Shown: piece after piece, positions 22,797 to 24,663 of the stretch
How the letters are laid out: each line of letters begins with the position of its first letter
Position numbering within the stretch: the stretch's first letter is position 1
NCBI GenBank assembly: GCA_011053245.1
Contig: DRGS01000126.1
Coordinates: forward strand, 1 to 24,663
Direction: 5' to 3'
DNA from: Phycisphaerales bacterium
GTDB lineage: Bacteria; Planctomycetota; Phycisphaerae; Sedimentisphaerales; Anaerohalosphaeraceae
Length of the DNA stretch: 24,663 nt
Position numbers and translations under genes: made by a program
The notes under the pieces: generated by a model
The model's database searches: none
What the model was told of the DNA's origin: nothing
Seen by the model: only the letters and a program-made list of their open reading frames with translations

Positions 22797-23774
22797 CTAT
22801 TCAGCTTCAAGTCCCAGGTCCGCCAGCATCTGCATATCCTCTTGGACCGCTCTGCCCGCTGTTGTCAGATAATTACCGCTAAGAATACTTGTCGCCCCTG
22901 CGTAAAATATCCAACTCTGCAGATCACGCAGGTTCAGCACCCTTCCGCCAGCTACCTTAAGATTCGCCTCCGGTAAAATAAATCTGTAAAGTGCTATAAT
23001 CCGCAATATCTCCATCGGCTCAAGCGTTTCAACTTCACCCAATGGCGTGCCTGCTATGGGATGGAGAAAATTAATCGGCACCGTATCTACGCCAAGTTCT
23101 CGCAGCGCGATCGCCATATCGATCCGATCCATTTGGGTTTCACCGATACCAAATATCCCCCCCGCACACACGCCAAGCCCCGCCGACAACGCATTTTCTA
23201 TCGTAGCTACCCTATCGCCATACTTATGCGTCGTCACCACCTTAGCAAAATTCCGCTCGGACGTTTCGAGATTATGATTGTATCTCTTTAGTCCGGCATC
23301 TGCTAAACGTTTAGCCTGCTCAACCGAAATAATCCCCAAAGACGCACACATCCCCAACCCCATATCCTTAGTGATCTTTTCGATAAGCCCCTCAAGTCGG
23401 ACAAGCTCATCTTCCGTAACCGCCTTACCCGAATACACTATCCCGAAATTCGGTACCCCGCTTTCCTTGGCCTTGGCTGCGGCCTTTAAAATCTCATCAT
23501 CGCTTAGAACCTGCGGCTCCTTGTCAAGATGCGTATCATACCGAACCGACTGAGCGCAGAATGCGCAATCCTGACTGCACCCGCCCAATCTTCCCGGCAC
23601 GATAGAGCAAACCTTTACCCTGTTCCCAAAAAATTTGCGACGTATCTTATTGGCCCAGTAGAGCATATCGTCAAGATCGTACATACCCTCCGCCAGCAGC
23701 CTCTCCGCGTGCCCCCTGTCGAGCAACTGCCCATCTATCACACTTTCGCCAAACCCGGCGATCATCTCATTCAT
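22797..23774 (-). CDS. bioB: BioB, biotin synthase (radical SAM)
   Basis: Converts dethiobiotin to biotin by inserting sulfur taken from an auxiliary iron-sulfur cluster. 325 residues. The radical SAM cluster motif is C66-x3-C70-x2-C73 (CSQDCAFC). Other family text: YNHNLETSERNF, GVCAGGIFGIGET, PINFLHPIAGTPL, AGGRVLNLRDLQ and the ending LADLGLEAE. Of the expected auxiliary-cluster ligands, Cys143 (GMCASLG), Cys203 (GVCAGG) and Arg278 are present, but the first cysteine (E. coli Cys97, in a YCIV/RFCM context) is replaced by Gly111 in NFGIVYSG. The ATG at 23774 has AGGGG eight bases upstream; the in-frame codons further up belong to the overlapping frame of the preceding gene, whose stop is only 2 nt away. 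No bioA, bioD or bioF is in the window. Confidence 0.9.
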   Translation of the reverse strand: MNEMIAGFGESVIDGQLLDRGHAERLLAEGMYDLDDMLYWANKIRRKFFGNRVKVCSIVPGRLGGCSQDCAFCAQSVRYDTHLDKEPQVLSDDEILKAAAKAKESGVPNFGIVYSGKAVTEDELVRLEGLIEKITKDMGLGMCASLGIISVEQAKRLADAGLKRYNHNLETSERNFAKVVTTHKYGDRVATIENALSAGLGVCAGGIFGIGETQMDRIDMAIALRELGVDTVPINFLHPIAGTPLGEVETLEPMEILRIIALYRFILPEANLKVAGGRVLNLRDLQSWIFYAGATSILSGNYLTTAGRAVQEDMQMLADLGLEAE

Positions 23775-23776
23775 CA

Positions 23777-24325
23777 CTATACCCCTGCCCTGTCCCTGCA
23801 CAAAAGGTCGCCCGCCGGTATCGCAAGCTGGCGGAACTTTTCGGCTGGGAGTGTAACCGTTTTCCACCTCGGACTCCTGACCTTCATGAATTCCCTGTAA
23901 TCATCTGCCTTGATAGCGTAAAAAATATAGCGATCCTGGCCAAACTCATAAATATCTTTTCCGTCGGTCTCGACGTCGATATTTTCCAGCTTGTAAGCAA
24001 ATATAAACCACCCCGTCCCTCGTAAATGCCCGTCCCTGCCTGTTACATCCAGAGCCTTCTCCCAGCCGAGCAACCCCCGGACATCCTCGATGTTAACCCA
24101 ACACTGGAGACCCGTCATTTTCGCAAGGCTTCTGCCTTTAAACAGCCGGCCCTTAAGTTCGGCAATGATCGGCCCGGAACCGGACGGATACAGCATAAAA
24201 TCAAAGCTTTTCATCCTGCTCCGAGAAAGAACCGACCGCCTCTGCTGATCCACGGGCACAAACCCCACCCCATTTTCAGCGAGCCAGTTCCCAAATACCC
24301 ATTCATATTCATTTCCGGCAACCAT
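23777..24325 (-). CDS. HYExAFE family protein, PD-(D/E)xK-like
   Basis: 182 residues, matching as far as I recall the planctomycete HYExAFE family of unknown function. The name motif is degenerate here (EYEWVFG, residues 6-12). Stronger matches are MKSFDFMLYPSG, IIAELKGRLF, CWVNIEDVRGLLGWE, FIFAYK, DRYIFYAIKADDYREFM, and RSPRWKTVTLP with EKFRQLAIP. The order Asp42 (SFDF), then Glu56-Leu-Lys58 (ELK) after a hydrophobic strand, is the signature of PD-(D/E)xK nuclease folds, so a nuclease-like core is inferred, not proven. The ATG at 24325 is used; the TTG at 24331 is possible. A TTGACA (24359-24354 on the minus strand) lies upstream but its -10 would almost touch the ATG. bioB follows after 2 nt, so the two are co-transcribed. 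Confidence 0.75.
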   Translation of the reverse strand: MVAGNEYEWVFGNWLAENGVGFVPVDQQRRSVLSRSRMKSFDFMLYPSGSGPIIAELKGRLFKGRSLAKMTGLQCWVNIEDVRGLLGWEKALDVTGRDGHLRGTGWFIFAYKLENIDVETDGKDIYEFGQDRYIFYAIKADDYREFMKVRSPRWKTVTLPAEKFRQLAIPAGDLLCRDRAGV

Positions 24326-24397
24326 ACCCAAAGCTTAACAGCTTCCCCCCAATTGTCAAGGCCATATCCCACAGTACACCGGGTAGAAAAATCGAGC

Positions 24398-24663
24398 TTA
24401 CTGGCGCTTTGATTTCGGCACACCTTTGAATATATCTGTTTCGCCCTCGTTCTGCTGGATCGCTCCAGGTGTTGATCTGCCCTTATCGATATATCCTTGC
24501 AGCAGGACGGTCAGCTTTTGTACGACCTCGGGACGTTCGCCGTAGAGGTTCTTCTGCTCTGAGATGTCTTTTGTCATGTCGAAAAGCTGCATTGGCGGTG
24601 CGTCTTTGACTTCTTTTCCCGGTCTTGGATCCGACCAGCCGCCCGAACCGGGGCACAGAACCA
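24398..24663 (-). CDS. Sulfatase (arylsulfatase A type), C-terminal fragment
   Basis: The frame is open to the window edge, so only about the last 88 residues are seen; an ATG at 24592 is internal. Text such as LCPGSGGWSDPRPG, APPMQLFDMTKDISEQKNLY, PEVVQKLTVLLQGYIDKGRSTPG is the standard C-terminal part of S1-family sulfatases, in which the chain closes over the active site. The catalytic formylglycine motif (C-x-P-S-R) is in the missing part, so activity cannot be judged. Sulfatases are very numerous in marine planctomycetes and desulfate algal or animal polysaccharides, usually after export. A 72-nt gap separates it from the HYExAFE gene on the same strand. Confidence 0.85.
   Translation of the reverse strand, partial: VLCPGSGGWSDPRPGKEVKDAPPMQLFDMTKDISEQKNLYGERPEVVQKLTVLLQGYIDKGRSTPGAIQQNEGETDIFKGVPKSKRQ

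Noticed and set aside
23775..23867. N-terminal extension of BioB to 23867
   Set aside because: It lies within the 3' end of the preceding gene, is unlike BioB N-termini, and the ATG at 23774 has a good AGGGG.
1..24663. CRISPR arrays, transposases, integrases, phage or toxin-antitoxin genes
   Set aside because: None seen on either strand; the direct repeats present are coding repeats or gene duplicates.

Overview
The window reads as chromosomal DNA of a planctomycete, most likely of the Phycisphaerae side (inference). The pointers are a HYExAFE-type protein of the kind I associate with Planctomycetota, a LamG plus Ig-like exoprotein, a sulfatase, TMTC-like glycosyltransferases with TPR tails, and an AT-rich intergenic repeat of a style I recall from Phycisphaerae drafts. 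No phage, plasmid, IS transposase or CRISPR is visible. All genes up to 18887 lie on the plus strand and all genes after it on the minus strand.

Layout. (1) 1-2446: a surface/secreted LamG and cadherin/Ig-like protein whose 5' part is lost. The first 122 bases are a perfect inverted copy of 687-808, so the left edge is probably a fold-back assembly artefact. (2) 2662-3846: an exported kinesin-light-chain-type TPR protein. (3) 3964-7194: tRNA-Thr(CGT), a LarE-like PP-loop sulfurtransferase starting 6 nt after the tRNA, then thiS, thiG and thiH, which make the thiazole of thiamine. (4) 7276-13081: three tandem membrane GT-C glycosyltransferases with C-terminal TPRs (one PMT/ArnT-like, two TMTC-like), followed by a decayed remnant of a fourth copy. 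(5) 13262-16662: ahcY (S-adenosylhomocysteinase), archease and rtcB (RNA ligase). (6) 16829-18887: a two-component sodium:solute symporter (DUF4212 small subunit plus large subunit) behind a consensus promoter with a stem-loop leader. (7) 18903-20276: a DcaP-like porin, converging on the symporter. (8) 20402-22353: rsmD, cca and tRNA-Ala(GGC), an RNA-maturation cluster. Both tRNAs in the window lack an encoded CCA and so need Cca. (9) 22354-22796: an AT-rich gene-poor stretch with decamer repeats and a perfect TTGACA-17-TATAAT promoter. (10) 22797-24663: bioB, a HYExAFE-type protein with a PD-(D/E)xK-like signature, and the C-terminus of a sulfatase cut by the window edge.

Most of the window is housekeeping. 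The points most worth a second look are the TMTC-like tandem array with its pseudogene remnant and homogenised 3' ends; a LarE homologue joined to thiSGH rather than to larB/larC; a BioB that appears to lack one [2Fe-2S] cysteine ligand; the HYExAFE protein; and the strong promoter that fires into a repeat-bearing intergenic stretch. I did not find a clear-cut new defence or mobile system.
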